The position numbers were made by a program, and so were the translations under genes. The notes under the pieces are model-generated. The model saw only the letters and a list, made by a program, of their open reading frames with translations, was not told the DNA's origin and searched no databases. Shown in pieces: positions 11,622 to 24,226 of a stretch of 64,000 bases of DNA. Every line of letters begins with the position of its first letter. Within the stretch, counting starts at the first letter, position 1. Origin of the DNA: Microdochium bolleyi (Eukaryota > Ascomycota > Sordariomycetes > Xylariales > Microdochiaceae); NCBI GenBank assembly GCA_001566295.1, contig KQ964251.1, positions 253,838-317,837 on the forward strand, read 5' to 3'.

Positions 11622-13741
11622 TCACGTTTCCTCATCCCCATCGAGCCAGATCTCATGACCACTTCCTTCTCTGACGAAGAAGCCAATCACAACCCCACAG
11701 ACCGCCACGCCTGCCAGGCCCCAGAAAACCGCGCCCACGACGTTCCCCTCCAGCCCGAGGCCGTACAGCCAGCCGCACAGGATCGGCCCGATCGTGCGCG
11801 CCAGCGAGCTCGCGCTCTGACCCAGGCCGTGGACGCTGCCCAGCACGCTCGGGTGCGGCGTGCAGTTGTTCACCAGGATCGTCTGCGCCGGCAGCGCGAA
11901 CGTGCGGCCCGTCACCTGGATCAGCAGGATCCCCGTCAGAGCCATCCACACGGCGGCGCCCGTCTTGGGCTCCGGGGGCGGACTCGTCGAGGGCACGACA
12001 GCCAGGTACGGCAGCGTGATGTATGCGAGCGGGAAGAGGAACATGGACATCCTCCACGACCGTACCGTGCCGAACCGCGAGGACAGCCACGGATACAGGA
12101 ACAGCTGCATGGTGATACCGATCGCCCCGACCAGTGCCATTGCCAGGCCGACCGAGCTCGGCTTCAGCCCGACTCCACCTGTAAACCGGAAAGGCAGACT
12201 CGGCGCCAAGCTGGGGTCTTTCTTCGGGTCGTATACTGGTGTCGACAGGAACACAAAATACAGTGAGTTGAACGTGCCGACGTGGAACGCAAGGAAGAAG
12301 TGTGCGACAAAGGTGAGAACCACGTTGGGAATGAAGATTCTCCGGAACGGGAGTCTTTGGGTATAGCGTGGACGCTTCCCCTTGCTGGCTGCCTCGTCTG
12401 TGTTTTGGTCAAGCCGTTCTTCCAGAGAATCCCGTGGAGTGACTGAGGTCATCTCGAAGTCGGTACTGGCAGTGCTTGAGCTGGCGTCTCTAGAATGCAG
12501 AGGTTGGTAGGCAATACCAGTGCCCCGGCTGCGGCTGCGGCTGAGCCAGCCCGTGAGTTTGTTGCCGAGCATGATTCCGTAGTCGGGCATGTCTGCCCTG
12601 TCTTCGAGAGTCTACAAGATAGGTGAGCAACTTTGAACTGAGGCTATGTTAAACTCAGAGCACTCACTTCTTCCAGGAACAACCAGGTCATTATTGTTGC
12701 GCTAAGCATGAACAATGCACTTAAGATGTTCGGCGTCGCGTAGGGAAACTTGACCAGGAAGTCAATATTGCCAAAGACACCCGGGTAGGTCCCTGCGGGA
12801 TCCGATAGGACGCCTCCCAGGACCGGCCCGATGATCACGCCAATATTGAAGCACATCGGCAGCAGCAGAAACGCGCGCGACTGGTACCTGTGCGACTCGT
12901 TGTGTTAGCGGAGTCGCTCTCACTATTCAGCCTGGCTGGCACTCACTTCTTTTCCCGCACAATTTCACTTATCCTGGAAGTCGAAACATGTCAGTACTCA
13001 ATTGCCGTTCGCGCCTTGACTTTGCGGGCTCACATTGTGCGCAGAACCCCGATATTTCCGTTAGTGGCACCCCCGAGAAGTCTGAAGAACAGAGCTTGCC
13101 AGAAGCTGGTGGAGAAGCCAAACCCGAGACAAGAGATGACTACATGCGAGAATGTGAGACACGGCTGCAACAGTTGTCGGTATTCGGAGTGACTTACATG
13201 TGCCCAAAAGGCCAATCAGGATGACTGTTTTGCGGCCGGCGCGACTCGAATCGGCCACACGACCCCAGACCATGGCCGTCAGGAACTGAGCCGCCGTGAA
13301 GCTGGCGTGCAGAACACCAGCCTGCCCCGAGATGACGGCATCGGGCAGTGTCGGATCGAACCACTTGAGCTGGTAGAACATGTACGACTGCAGCGAGGTC
13401 TGGACGAGAGGCTCGCTGAGCCTGGCCATGGTGATGACAAAGAGCTGCTTCTTCTTTGGCAGATCCCGCCAGCCAACAACCTTCTGGGAGCTGCGGCCAG
13501 ACATCACCGCTGAAGCCCCCCGGCCCCTGCCGCCGGACCCGAGGCCGGTTCGGGTGTCCGCGGCTGCCTCAATCGCATAGCTATTGTGGTTGTGGTGACG
13601 GGTCCCGGGTGGGACTGGGTCTCGGAGCAGTCGGCGGGCGGGTTGTCCGGAGTCGGAGTCGCTGTCGTGAGCCCCGTCTACATGGTGTGGGGGCGAGGCA
13701 CTGGGTGCACTCCGATTGTACTGATGGGCTGGCACAGTCAT
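11622..13741 (-). CDS. Major facilitator superfamily transporter (DHA1/Tet-like)
   Basis: Five exons: 13741-13198, 13139-13034, 12973-12947, 12887-12668 and 12611-11622 (628 aa). All donors are GTAAGT or GTGAGT/C and all phases agree. The ATG at 13741 is chosen; the frame extends up to a TTG only. After a 120-residue hydrophilic N-terminus, helix 1-3 carries LFVITMARLSEPL and the MFS loop motif GRVADSSRAGRK. The helix 4-6 region includes NIGVLRTMISEIVREKK. A long, Ser-rich central cytosolic loop is encoded at the start of exon 5, followed by the second six-helix bundle. It resembles the fungal YCR023C/ZIFL-like drug:H+ antiporter branch; the substrate cannot be deduced. Exon 3 is only 27 nt, so exon-skipping or gene-model error is easy here. 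Confidence 0.85.
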
Positions 13742-14897
13742 TGGCCAGGGGAAACTTGCTTTCACATCTGTCACGCGTGGCAGAGCAAGAGTCAAGATGT
13801 GGACGGCGTGGTCAGAGGCGAGGAGGAAAGAAAAAATGGAAGAAGGTCTTGCTGCCGTGTGGGGGCGAGCGAAGATGATGAAGATGGCTGATTATGTCAG
13901 GCCGTTCGCGGAGGCAGGCGGTCCGTGATTGGGCGATAGGGCTCTTTTGGGAAATGCTGCAGGCACGGGTGGCCGCCTGAGGTAGCATCGGGCAAAGTTG
14001 ACACGCATCACTTTGCAATGGCAGACGCAGCCTCGACGGGAGAGCGAGTAGGGGTCGAACTCTTTCTGTGTCTCCTAGACTACAAGGCTGACTTGACGGC
14101 CACCTCCAGATGCAGAAGCACCGGAGACAATGGACAGCTCCGCCAACCTCAAATACATGATTATGTCAGCCACTCGAGTGTCTCGGATGACCACACACGT
14201 GTTTTGCTCGTCACCCTGTCTGCTCTCCGCGCAATTCGAGAACCCGTGATTGGCGAATCAGGCCGCACGATAGTGAAATGATGCCCCCGGGATGCCCCAG
14301 GAAGCTCCAGCCCACCTTTGCGAACGCGCCAAGAATGGCAGGACCCCTTCTTCTCTGGGGAACGCGCCAGGGGTGCCCAAAGAAGTCGAAGCGAGGGACC
14401 TCGGCTTTTGCGAAGCCACCAGCACCTGCACCCATGGACGCCGTGTCGCATCACGCCTCGTCCGGTCTGTCCCCGTCCGCGGCGCCGCCTCAAGCCCACA
14501 CCTCCCCTCCGCCCTCGTTCATGCAACCCCATCTTGGGTTCCTCGGAGTGCGAGCACATGTCTTCTGCCGTCCTCCCTTGTCCGTAGTCATTCCTTAAAA
14601 GGCTTTGCTTTCCTAAACGTCCCGGGCATTTTCGGCTCACTCGTGTCACCCACGGCACCTCACCCCTGGCAGACCAAGCAACCTCACATTATCGACCCAA
14701 AGACACTGCTTTAATAAGACAAGTAGAGACCTCGCTCGCCAAGTCGGAACCGTCGCGCACCTTCCCAGTTTGTTTCCACGCAACCACAGCTCTACCAAAC
14801 ACTCCCTACCTCACCAATACTTGACCCTACCAACCGGACAACGACAACGACAGCGACAGCGACAGCAACCAAAGGAACCCTCCCCAAAACAGCAATC
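13742..14897. other. Intergenic, divergent promoter of MFS and DUF4499-like genes
   Basis: No gene seen. Overlapping open frames of 90-165 aa occur on both strands near 14160-14710 and are best read as chance frames in GC-rich DNA. A short ACAGCG repeat (about 14851-14868) lies in the presumed 5' UTR of the downstream gene. Confidence 0.55.
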
Positions 14898-15305
14898 ATG
14901 AGCGGCTCCTCCCCCAAGACCCTCGTTCGGGTCGACGACTTCCCCCTCCCCTCCCGCGCCAACATCCGGGGCATCCTGGCCAGCGCCGCGCTCATGTACG
15001 CCTCGGCGCGGCCCTCGCTCCTCGAGCCGGGCTCCGTGCTGCACGACCGGCTGCTCGCCGGCAGGGCCCAGGCGACCAGCGTCTCGCGCTGGGCCCAGCT
15101 GGGCCTATTCTACTTCCTCTTCGGCGCGCACACGCTCGAGATGCTGGGCTTCGCGTACGTCCGCCTGCGCAGGCACGGCGTGCCCATCTTCAGCGTGCTC
15201 GGCTTCAAGTGGCTGCTGTCGGTGTTCGTCGGGGGCCAGTACGCGTGGGCGCACTTCGATGAGGTTGTTGCGAAGAAGGCCATCGCGGGAGGCCGGGCGA
15301 GGTGA
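14898..15305 (+). CDS. Small conserved membrane protein, DUF4499-like
   Basis: Intronless ORF of 135 aa. The start ATCATGAGC at 14898 is the first ATG after a 5' leader rich in CA/GACAGC repeats. There are three hydrophobic segments: about residues 23-40 (weak), 66-90 (QLGLFYFLFGAHTLEMLGFAYV) and 96-118 (SVLGFKWLLSVFVGGQYAWAHF). The short conserved core with FG.HTLE and KW resembles the DUF4499 family of small fungal membrane proteins of unknown function. That assignment is from memory of the family pattern. No catalytic residues are evident. Confidence 0.75.
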   Translation: MSGSSPKTLVRVDDFPLPSRANIRGILASAALMYASARPSLLEPGSVLHDRLLAGRAQATSVSRWAQLGLFYFLFGAHTLEMLGFAYVRLRRHGVPIFSVLGFKWLLSVFVGGQYAWAHFDEVVAKKAIAGGRAR

Positions 15306-15862
15306 ATGTATGAATGTCGGTGGGCGACGACGAGAGAGCGGGAGGAGGGGTGAGGTGGTGTCTATCTCGAGTTGTTGTTGTTGTTGTGGAATGCAAATAC
15401 CCATGGAGACGGCAGACGCAGCAGACGGACTGGAGGACAGGAGAAGCATTGATTCACCAATAGTCAATGAAGCTTAATGATAGAGGATCGATTTAATTAC
15501 ACATTCTATAGAGCGCCGCCATGTTGCACCTCGGCACGGCTTTATGCACAGTCCAACTTGTTCGTCTTCGCCGCCACAATAGGTCTCTTGCCCGTTACTC
15601 ATGACTGCATCGCAGGCCAATCCGTGTGCCCACCCGCAAAGAAAGTCTACAGGATTTCCAGGGCTGTTCCGCCATCGTCTCATCAAGGGGTACGCAGAAG
15701 TGAAGAATGATCCAGTGAAGAAGGACAAGATCGCCATGGACGCCGTCCCTTCATATAACGCCGGGTATGCTCGCCTATAAAACAAATGTATAAATGCAGA
15801 AAGAGGTCTGTATGACCGATCGAATGCCGGAGACACCTCTGATTAGACCCCAAGCGCCACGA
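15306..15862. other. Intergenic, convergent 3' regions
   Basis: Holds the 3' UTRs of the DUF4499-like gene (+) and the fic1-like gene (-). A GTT trinucleotide repeat lies at 15371-15386. No gene seen. Confidence 0.6.
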
Positions 15863-18814
15863 CTAGTAACCACCGTGTCGTCTCGCGCGGCCAGAACCAA
15901 GATCGATGCGGCTCATTTCCTGCATCAGTGCCCAGTCGCCACCGTTGCCCGAAGGGCCTTGCTCATAGCTGACTGGGCCCATGCCGCCGCTCATGACAGG
16001 GATCTTGGCTGGAATCGGCGGAGCATTACCATAGCCGGTGCGGGCTGCGCCAGAAGACGATCCGTAAGGGACCACGTGGTTCTCGTAGTCAAAAGTGCTA
16101 GCTCTGACCAGGGCACGAGGCGGCGTACTGTTGCGGTGGTGCGCAGAGGCTGGGCCGAGAGGGGACGATCCGCTTGAAACAGGCGCCGGTAGTGCTGACG
16201 CCCGGTGCTGCTTCTTTTGCAGCCTGTTCCTGCCAGCCGAGTTTGGCAGAGGCGCGGGTGGCTCGCGATCCATAATGGCTAGCGGCGCAACTGCGTGCGC
16301 TGACATTGGCGCCATAGAATGAGGCCTGACTGTGACACGAATATTCTTATGGCCTGAGGCAGGCATAGGATGAGCCCCAGAAAGTGCTGGGCGAGCGCGG
16401 TGCTCCTCGGAATTGTGCAAAGGCTTTTTCGGCTCCGGCTCGGGTGCCCATGTGTCCTCGGGCAGGTGGTCCGACGGATCGACTTCGCGGCCATCGTTTG
16501 TGACGATCTTGCCTTGGGGGTTTGTGTAATGCTGAGCTGCTGCGCCAGAGTCCCGGGCGGAAACGACTGAAGGGTTCAACTCGTCGTAGTCGTCTGGGCC
16601 GAATGGCACGCCCGAGAGCCTGCGACCATCGCTCCTGTCATCGGCAGGAGGGGGCGCTGGGCTGACTGACTTGCGTTTGATGGTATGGCTTGGGTTTGGG
16701 ACGGGAGATACTCCTCTGGACCTCTGCGAAGCCACGAGCGCAGATGAAGGCGAGGTAGACTCGCCACCATAGGCCGGCGGGGTCCGGCCATAGGTCCTCG
16801 TGTCACCATGATACTGGCCATGCGATGAGGCATGGCTGTTGTACTGCATGTGATCCTCTTCGTGCTGTCTCCCACGAGTCGGGGTCGCCACGGGTACCGG
16901 CTGCGTATACCGTCGTTCGCGCCTCCGGTCCTCATAAATGCGATCGGCAATCTCCTGCATGGAGGGGTCGAAACCTGGTATCAAAGTAGCAGGAATCGAT
17001 GCTGCGGAGAAGTCGGCCGACCGCTGACGACCGCGCAGGGCTAGCTCGTTGCCCTGGCTGATGTAGGAATCCTGCGAGTAATCCGGCGCGGGTAACGCTG
17101 ACATGCTCGCATGAGAGTACCCCCGGGGTACTATGGCGTTGGACATGGACCGATTGTCCGGATTATCATAGGATGGGGATTCTATTGCAAGAGGTGACGG
17201 GCTGTTTTGATAGCGGTTAGATATCGCGCTGCCCCGGCCACCGATGTTCAGAGGGGCAGGACTCGTAGACATGTAGAGATCATGATCATCCTCGAATGCG
17301 GGTTCATAAGATGAGCGGCGCTGATAACTCGTACGGGGGTTTGGAGGTGTGCGGACTTCTTGTGGTTGGCTACTTCGGGCTTTGGGCGGCGTCCATGATT
17401 CTGGCACATCTTCTACTGTGGGCTGCATGGGGCGACTATGACTCTCATACGCAGAGTCGTACGAGTGGTGGCGAGGTGGAGAGGGATGATGATAGTGATC
17501 CGAGTCGTGATACTGCGTCCCGTTTGGCACTTCTGGCGCAGAGTCGTATGGACGGTAGGCTGGCCGGCCAGGGTAAGGCACTGTAGAAGCCGAGGGCGAC
17601 GTAGCGATGGAGTGCCGGTGAGCTTCATTGCGAAGTACATCGTGACGCATCATCGGGGGAGTAGCCTTGTGTGGGGAAACATCGAAACTGGCGCGGTGGA
17701 CCATCTCATGCGATGGCACGCTGCCACCCCGGCTGCGATGGGCCGGCGGAGGCGGCGGAGGCGCCTGCTCGATAGCACCAAATGAGTGACGGGCTGCACG
17801 GCCAAGCGGCGGAGGAGCATCGAATTCTGAGAACCCCTGCCCATATTGCAACCGCTGGTCCTCAACACGAGGCGGGTTGTACGAGTTCTGAGCGCGGTGA
17901 GTTTGCTCCTCATAGCTACGCCTTGGCGTGATGCGTTGAGCATCGGCATAGTGGTGATCTGGTCCAGGAGAGCCGGCAAAGTCTTCACTCGAACGCTCTT
18001 GTCTGACTTGCGGCGGATTCTGTGCATACTCGATAGCTTGGAGCGGCGACTGTTTGGGCAGCATAGATCCTGGGGCTGTCGGCTGCGGTCGTGGCCCGGA
18101 CTCGACACGTTCCGGCAGCCTTCGCGGCCCAGACTCGACGCGCTCTGGCTGCTTTCGGGCGTTCGGATCCGAGGGCAGAGGCCGTCGCTTGACCATGGGT
18201 TTCGGGCCACCGGGAATGCCAGGACTAGTACCGTCTGCGTTGTCGCCTCTCGAGGCAGCAGCTCTTGGCGCAGGGACTGGCTTATCGGGTTTTGGCCTGC
18301 TATCGTAGAAGGTGGTCTCTATCCGAATCTCTCCCGCGTATTTGCCTTTACAGTTAAGAGTGTGCCAATGATCGTTCTGGCCTCCGCCCGGCACAATAAT
18401 ATCGCGCAGGTCTATCCATGTCTCGCCAATCAAGTCGGTCTTCTTGTCGTCGTTGAACACGGACAGCTTGAGCTGATAGTAATCTGGCGAATCGTGTACG
18501 TCGAAGCGGAGTTCTTGGTCCCTGTGTGATTCCTGGAGTTAGCAAGATGTTGTCAAGTCTCGAATGGATAACACGTTTGGCACGTACCACCTCGGAGTCT
18601 GTCCGCCACGGATATCCGTGGTGGTCTTTTTAGCCTCCTTGCCGAGACGCGCGGCAACATAGGGGTCCTGTTTGCCGATTGTCTTGCGGTTGGGCAGGTT
18701 CTTGGCGCGATCGACGATGAGGACGAGAGTGCCGATGTCCGGTCCGTCAATGCTCATGTCAGAGAAGATGCCGGCGGTGTGCATCCCGCTCAGGGGGTTG
18801 GCCTTGGCCGCCAT
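15863..18814 (-). CDS. fic1: C2-domain cytokinesis protein (Fic1/Inn1 type ingression protein)
   Basis: Two exons, 18814-18588 and 18521-15863 (961 aa); a 66-nt intron with TTGCTAAC branch site joins TG|G to restore Trp in TPRWDQELRF. An N-terminal C2 domain spans about residues 25-145, containing IGTLVLIVDRAKNLPNRK, KQDPYVAARLG and FNDDKKTDLIGETWIDL. The remainder is a disordered, Pro/Ser/Tyr/His-rich tail with many PxxP and PPPP stretches, as expected for binding SH3 proteins. It includes a direct 11-residue duplication (PERVESGPR twice, codons near 18080-18145). In yeasts, Inn1/Fic1 binds the F-BAR protein Hof1/Cdc15 and couples the actomyosin ring to septum formation at the bud neck or division site. 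The tail is longer than in yeasts, as is common for filamentous fungi. Confidence 0.85.
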
Positions 18815-21800
18815 CGCGAGCGACTGGTTGTAGAGTCGTGCTTTGCGATGCGCTCGTTCAGGTCCGTATCATGGGTGCAGAGCCGGCGAGGTGTGAAGTT
18901 GCGTGCTTGCTGGTGTGCGGCGATTGGTGTCGCGGCTGGATCGTGCCTCGTGTTGGTGGTGGTGTCGGGCAGCCTGGCGTGGTTTTGGCCGATGCGTGGA
19001 ATCGTCGTCACGATGCAAGCGAGCGAAGGCAAGCCGAGGCCGCGAACGGAGGCGAGGGGTCGTGCCGAAGAGCTGGAATGCGCGTGACGCAATTGGAAGT
19101 GGGTTGCGAGAACAAAGGGTCCGCTTCAAGCAGCGACCGTTGCCCAAGGGATCAACAATGGGACCAGGCCTGGGCTGGTCGGTGACAGGCGAGCAGTGAG
19201 CGTTGTAGGGTGAGGAGTCGGCGTGCGTCTCCAGCCTAGGGATGTGTAGGGCTAGGCGTGAAGAATGCAGAAAGGAGAGGAAAGGGGAGAAGGAAGAAAG
19301 AGAGGCGCGTCAGGAGCGCTGGAGGATGGTGAAAGCGGCAGAGCCGTGGCGTTGTGAGCTGCTGTCTGCAAGTGCATTGCGCCCCCTCCATTTCTCGAGC
19401 TCGCCGCAAGCACTTGTCGAGGGCACCTAAATAAGACGGGGTGCCTGTGCTAGCCCGTGGTGGCTGGGAGCCGCGAGGTTGGGGCTCCCTGCTGGGCAGT
19501 CCTTGCTGACCTGCAGCCAGGGATGCAGGGGGCCCGGAGCGCCCCGCCCACGCCGCTCCCGGCGATTGCTGCACAGCCAATCACCCCTCCCAGCGCCGGT
19601 GCCAATATTGACACCACGCTCGTCGCAGCAGCAACCACGCCCGGGCTCCGCCTTCCCTAGCGCCAACCACTTCCAATCTTGGATGCTGCAGCGCCATCGA
19701 CATCTGCAACACACCCCGTTGCGCACCATCAGCCTAGGCCAGAAACATCACCAGCTCGCTCGCCTGGCGTCACGGCGCCGAATCATCTCGAACAGCCATC
19801 ATCCTTCCTCCCAATGCATTCCCGTGCCAGCTCCGTGCTCCCATGACGGCATGTCGGCGCGGCCCAGCATCGAGCAAGTAGACAACAGGGATCTCGAGTC
19901 GTTGACGCTGCAAGTCTCCAATTCACGTCGCACTCCGCCCAGACCGATCGATTGTCATGATGACGCCCATGTCCTGCAGGAGCGGGAATCTCGGTGCCTG
20001 GGGAAGCCAAGGCTCCGAAGCACGCAAGCAGGCAAAGGCATAACAGCCGAGTCTGGCGGAGTACATGCACACTGCAGATCGCAGACGAGCACTGCCGGTC
20101 AGCGGAGCGTTCTTGGCTTCCTTTGTAGACTGCTGCAGTCTCTCAGGCTTGTCGGAACGCTCTGGAAACCCCTTGCAGAACAGGCGACGCAGGGCTCCGC
20201 TCGCTTCAAGTCCACAAGTGACCCGATGGGCTGTGCAGAGCCAGTTTCGTGGCGGCCATCGAGTCGCGTCGCCAGCACAGCCATAGTGCGGTGAATTCGA
20301 GCATCCTATTGGATCTGGCACGCCAGCGATTCAGCTCCTCGGGCGACTCCGAGCTGTCGCCAAGAATGCCTTATTCTAGCGCCCAAGTTTAGAAGCCCAG
20401 TGTGGCTCGTCATAGGCTCAACTTTAACAGTAAGTCTTAGATCGAACAGTCCAAGAGTTTCCCGCCAGCCACATTTACGAATGCACCGAGACAGAGTGAC
20501 GGGGTGAGTTCCAAAGGGTCTGTTTCTGAGCAAGGGCGATGCAGATGACAAGATCTCCGCCAATCCGAGCTTTCTCGATGCCATGTCTCTCCGACCAGTC
20601 CCCACGACAAATTGTCGCTTTGACATCAGTGTGCTTGAATAACACAAGATCATCCCGACCACCGTCGAATTTGTTACACAACTCTACTTAATCCCTGACC
20701 ACACAGCCCATAACCTCACAAGCTCTTGGATTCTAGTATAGGAAAGTGCTGTCATCACTTAATGGCACTCAATACGTACCGGGATGTCCCTGGCTCACGA
20801 TCCTGACGTGAATGTATTAGCGGAATTAGATCCCAAGAAACGGGGCTGACGAAGCAGCACAACACCTAGTTTTTCCCTCGGCTCCTGTGTGAAATCTGGG
20901 CGATATACAGCCATGGGACTTGCAAGTGAGGCGTCCATGTGAGTACTGCATGTGCCTGATGCTTCGAGTTCCCTGTCAAGAACAACCAGGTGCTCTTCCA
21001 GCCGGCGGTGTCTCCGCCAAGTAAGGCTGTAATGACGTAGGACCTGAAAGGCATGGGCGTCCAGAGTGCTCTAGCGACATTGATCAATTCCTGCCGACCA
21101 GACCTAGGGTATGCTGCGTTGTTGAGTCCTCCTATAATTTTGAAAGACATTGCTGTTGCCGTCGGTACTTGGGTGGAGGATGTCGGGATGCCCGCGTCAA
21201 ACTGGCCAGAGTCAATAGTCGGGATCATATTACGCGCGGTTCCCGAACCAGACTTTCGAGGGCCCCTGTGCTGTTTCGGAGCCTTATCTTGGTATGGCGC
21301 TGCAACGAGTCTGATGAGGATCTCTCGTTTGCGTACATATACGGATCAAAAAAGGTGCTATTGCAAGTAGCGTATACATCCAGTGCCGTGGGGGTGCGGT
21401 GCCCCTGATAGAACCGGGGACCCCTGGATGAATCGTTGCGGACGGAGGTGAAGGCAAGAGTCTGTTTTTTGGCCTTCCAGCGGTCCATTGAAAGAATCGA
21501 CGCCGTTGTAGAATGTGAAACTGAATTACAATGACGTTTTAGACAATCAGGGGGCATGAGTAGTTGCCAGGCATTGCGGCCCCGGAGGACTGGTTCCAAG
21601 GTGCATTTGTGGCGCCCCATTGGCGCTTGACTGAATCAATGTTGGTGCATTCCAACAACGCAAGCTCCTTGCAGAGCCTGATTGAGAAGCCGGGTATTTA
21701 CAGTCCGATGTGCTTCGGAAACCAGGCATCCTCTTGGTTCAGCCTGCTAAGGAATGGAGTACCCAAGGTAGGGAAGCTCGGAGTCTAACGACAACAATAC

Positions 21801-22121
21801 AATATACGATGGTTTCGGGGCAGATCTCCATGTAGTTGATTATATTGACGTCTGAGAACAAAACAATGGATTCAAGATGGCGGGATTGGGATGTGAACGA
21901 TTCGATTGTGTCTTGCTGTTCGGGGCTACCCACGGTCTGCGCCTGCCTGAAACACGGAGCATGACGACACGGTTCGAGCCCAGAACCGGCTTAGTCATTC
22001 AACATGTGCTCGAGCCAACCAGAGTCCGTACACGCGGCTCCAAAAGTTGAACCTCCTGCTCACATCAACCATCTCCAAGGCCCATACACGACATCGTCCG
22101 TATCTGCATCCGCCGGTCGTC
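18815..22121. other. Long intergenic region
   Basis: 3.3 kb without a supported gene. About 18815-19250 should be promoter and 5' UTR of the fic1-like gene. A 271-aa plus-strand frame at 19479-20294 is rich in Arg, Ser and His, has no domain and overlaps long frames on the other strand, so I do not call it. The part from about 20300 to 22000 is less GC-rich and shows no repeats or transposon ends that I could see. Confidence 0.5.
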
Positions 22122-22713
22122 ATGTCAGACTCAGATACTGTGAGCCAGCCGCCTACGCTCAACTATGTCGCAGGCTTTCTGCTAGTCGGAATCGCCTGGG
22201 GTTTCACCACTCCCTTCATCCGCAGGGCAGCCAAAGATCACAAGCCCCCAGCACATCCGCTTCTCGCCGAAGAACACATCAGGTCCAGCTGGTTGAAGCG
22301 ACGTCTGTACGGGGCGTTCTTTGCCGTGGCTGACCTGCTCAGGAACCCACGATACGCAATCCCGTTGCTCATCAATCTTACTGGCAGTGTCTGGTTCTTT
22401 CTGCTCATCGGGCAAGCAGGTAGGGAGCTCATGACCCTTCTGGGAATTTTGGCATAGACTGACCATGCTGCGCGCACGCAGAACTGAGTCTGACTGTGCC
22501 TATTGTCAACACTCTGGCGTTCCTCTTCACAGTATTAGGTGATTGGTGGGTTGACCGCAAAGTCATAAGTTTGGGTAAGTCTTTTTGTGGGCTGCGGCTG
22601 CTCTCGTTCTGCTTTCGAAACTCGATGTTTAACACTCTCTAGAAACATGGATGGGGATGGGACTGTCCCTCGGAGGGATCGGCTTGTGTGTGTACAGTAA
22701 AACAGGGCGGTAA
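22122..22713 (+). CDS. TMEM234-family small membrane protein
   Basis: Three exons: 22122-22419, 22482-22574 and 22643-22713 (153 aa), joined at G|AA twice. The start is ATG 22122; the frame upstream offers only a TTG. Four hydrophobic segments: NYVAGFLLVGIAWGFTTPF, YAIPLLINLTGSVWFFLLIG, LTVPIVNTLAFLFTVLGDWW and MGMGLSLGGIGLCVYS. The pattern WG.T.PF, then N..GS..F, then P..N.....T..GDWW is that of TMEM234 (C1orf91/UPF0546), an EamA-like four-helix family related to half-size drug/metabolite transporters. Its transported substrate, if any, is unknown. It ends in a short basic tail SKTGR. Confidence 0.88.
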
Positions 22714-24226
22714 TGAGTCTTGCCAGCTCTAGCGGCGAAGGCAATCGCTTAACAGCAGCAAGTCGAGTTCACATGCCATTCTGCAACAGCCAAATGGTCC
22801 TTGCATTGATATCCGATCGCAATGGTGCCAGCTTCGAATTTACATTCTTCGCGGCTCCCTGCCTGGTTGGGAAGTGACCCTTCCAGAGTTTGGCGAGTTG
22901 CCGGTCAATTTGCTGAGCCGGCAGCGTTCAGGGCTTCATCTTGTTACGCGACACTGGACCAAATCTATTCTGGAAATGTCTACACGGCCATGCCACAAAT
23001 TTGAGCTGCTGCCCCATTATCACGGAGCACCGTGAACTTGTCATGGCAACGTGATGCAGCCACACCAGGTTCTCGCCTCTTTACACCGATATCAGCGCCA
23101 TGAGACTTCCATCATTCTTTATCTAACGCCGATATCGATCGAGCTTTGGCGGAAATGCCGCGCGCAAAACACCACGACGGTCCGTGCTCGTAGTATTACC
23201 ATGCGCACGGCGGATCTCGCCGATGATGAAACAAACGTCAAAGCACGACCCGCACAGCTCCAGAGCTCCGTTCAAGTCATGAACCCACAGCTGCAACAGT
23301 CAAGACTCTCTACACAGCAAAGCGCGAACGGATAGACCCTCGGGGACGCGGTCGGACATACAACCGTGTCGTATAGTTGGAACCGCGCCACGGAAAGCTC
23401 TTTGCGTTCAGATCGCCCGGACACGTTCCCACGAAGCACAAGGCTAGGCTTTCGCGGCGCGTGCAGTCTCACACGGCTCTGGAAGCCGCCAACATGGACG
23501 GCTGTTCCACATTGTACGGTGTTGCGACAAACAGCGTCCTTTAGTGTGTTGAGCATTGAATGAAGTGTTCGTCGTTTTCGGGCGCACAATGCTCGTAGGT
23601 CTGCCATTAGCTCTGCTTTGCTGGAACTTATGAGCACCACGATTAAAAGCGTTCTGCATCCACGGGTTGTGCTCTTGGCCACGTGCTCATATGCGCTGCC
23701 GCACAATCGTCGGTCGTACGGCATGGTTCATGTTGGCTATCTACAGCCTGCAAGGTAACAAGAGACGTGCGGAGATCGGCAGGGACCCCAACCTGCCCTT
23801 CCCGAAAGAGATTTGGATCGCTCAGAGTTGTGCCTGGGCCAATGGAGTTTCAATAGGCCATCGCAAGGGAACAACCCATGGTGATCGGCAGCCATGTCGG
23901 CTTCTTGTGGACCCTGGTGGAACTTGAGCTCGGCCACACCCTCTAGCCGTTGCGTGTCATGTGCACCACGGAAGATCCCACGGAATGCGATAGGCATGAA
24001 CTACGCCTGGGGAGGCATCTCACGGGGAGGCGATCCCTGCATAGACTCGTATCCCTCGGGAATTCGACTCGATAACCTATCTTTATAAGTAGTGCTTCAA
24101 TCCTCCTCCAAGAGGGATCTGGTTCAAACGATCAACCCGTACATCAGCCTTCAACTCCGATCACTAACACGCACGACAACTACAACCACGACGCAACTCA
24201 CCCGTTTTACCACCAGCACAACGATT
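22714..24226. other. Intergenic
   Basis: No gene seen. Open frames up to 150 aa on the minus strand at 23272-23724 have no domain signature. The right end should hold the promoter and a CA/AC-rich 5' leader of the secreted-protein gene. Confidence 0.5.

Noticed and set aside
13742..13795. Upstream TTG start for the MFS transporter
   Set aside because: Only a TTG in the extension; the ATG at 13741 is used.
19479..20294. 271-codon plus-strand open frame
   Set aside because: Biased to Arg/Ser/His, no domain, overlapped by long frames on the minus strand; typical of GC-rich intergenic DNA.
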